Below the pieces are notes generated by a model that did no database searches, was not told the DNA's origin, and was given only the letters and a program-made list of their open reading frames with translations. From a virus: a stretch of 39,952 nucleotides of DNA. Both the position numbers and the translations under genes were made by a program. The stretch is taken from positions 1 to 39,952 of the IMG/VR virus record IMGVR_UViG_3300046001_009672; one strand, written 5' to 3'. Below, one piece after another: positions 39,673-39,952 of the stretch; the stretch's first letter is position 1, and each line of letters starts with the position of its first letter.

Positions 39673-39952
39673 TGGAATGTAAAAAATTTATTGACGTTTT
39701 TGTTAAATACGGGTTGTCCCCACTTTATATCATTGTATATCGTTTCTATTTTATTTTTTAAGACTGAATCGAAAATTATGTCTCTATCTAGGTATTCTTC
39801 TATTATGCTTAGTATTTCAGGGGCATCTTCATATCCATTTAATGCTAAAACATCTACATGATACGGATTAGGTTTTAAATAGGCAAGGTATATTTTATCT
39901 CCCATTTGAAAAGTAGGATATTTCTTATCTAATTTTTTGTATTTTAAAATAT
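39669..39952 (-). CDS. DNA polymerase (T4 gp43-like family B), C-terminal end, cut by window edge
   Basis: The frame is open to the window edge, so the true start is outside; the ATG at 39903-39905 is internal. Ninety-three C-terminal residues are visible. GDKIYLAYLKPNPYHVDVLA, then YLDRDIIFDSVLKNKIETIY and a final NKFFTF, mirror the C-terminal thumb of T4-like phage gp43 polymerases, in which the last FF motif binds the clamp. The clamp gene follows immediately. Confidence 0.75.
   Translation of the reverse strand, partial: ILKYKKLDKKYPTFQMGDKIYLAYLKPNPYHVDVLALNGYEDAPEILSIIEEYLDRDIIFDSVLKNKIETIYNDIKWGQPVFNKNVNKFFTFQ

Overview
The window looks like part of a large AT-rich phage genome of the T4-like supergroup (tailed phage), with a host probably in the Bacteroidota. 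Every gene I can support reads on the minus strand, and genes are packed with 1-16 nt overlaps. Three things point to a phage. The right edge carries the C-terminal end of a T4 gp43-like family B DNA polymerase followed directly by a gp45-like sliding clamp. The left third is a run of small unrecognised proteins. There are no ribosomal or housekeeping operons. The host guess rests on promoters: at least eight intergenic sites fit TTTGG-N17-TGTATATTT (the Bacteroidota TTTG / TAnnTTTG type), and Shine-Dalgarno sites are replaced by an A-rich leader (AAAAATAAAAGTT just before ATG).

Layout, left to right (transcription runs right to left). 1-259: start of an adenylosuccinate synthetase (PurA/PurZ family). 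263-5859: small phage proteins, a calcineurin-like phosphatase and an SPFH/prohibitin-like membrane protein. 5930-12327: two glycosyltransferases among small genes, an SWIM zinc-finger protein, an HNH protein, and a non-coding array of three 25-bp palindromes at an exact 35-bp period (8506-8600). 12348-33489: a 21-kb glycan and sugar-nucleotide cluster of about 26 genes. 33508-35984: an RHH regulator, a Cas4/RecB-like nuclease, a MazG-like protein and an acyl-CoA thioesterase. 35995-38223: groEL, groES and one more gene under one promoter. 38282-39952: FkbM methyltransferase, sliding clamp and polymerase.

The glycan cluster is the most interesting part. It holds GT-A, GT4 and GT10-like transferases, two FkbM methyltransferase domains counting the gene next to the clamp (one fused to a glycosyltransferase-like domain), and two separated halves resembling HldE (heptose kinase and nucleotidyltransferase). 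A compact set then looks like a deoxysugar route: a ColD-like PLP enzyme with His in place of the catalytic Lys, an RmlC-like epimerase, split thiamine-diphosphate E1-alpha/E1-beta-like subunits, a ferredoxin-NADP-reductase-like flavoprotein and an SDR. Inserted among them are an MTA/SAH-type nucleosidase and an adenine phosphoribosyltransferase, which would clear and recycle the by-products of the cluster's radical-SAM enzyme and methyltransferases. With the PurA-like gene this suggests phage-borne adenine recovery. The product of the cluster (virion glycan or remodelled host surface) cannot be told from sequence.

No tRNA, CRISPR array, insertion sequence or intein was seen, and no stretch over 300 bases lacks a gene.
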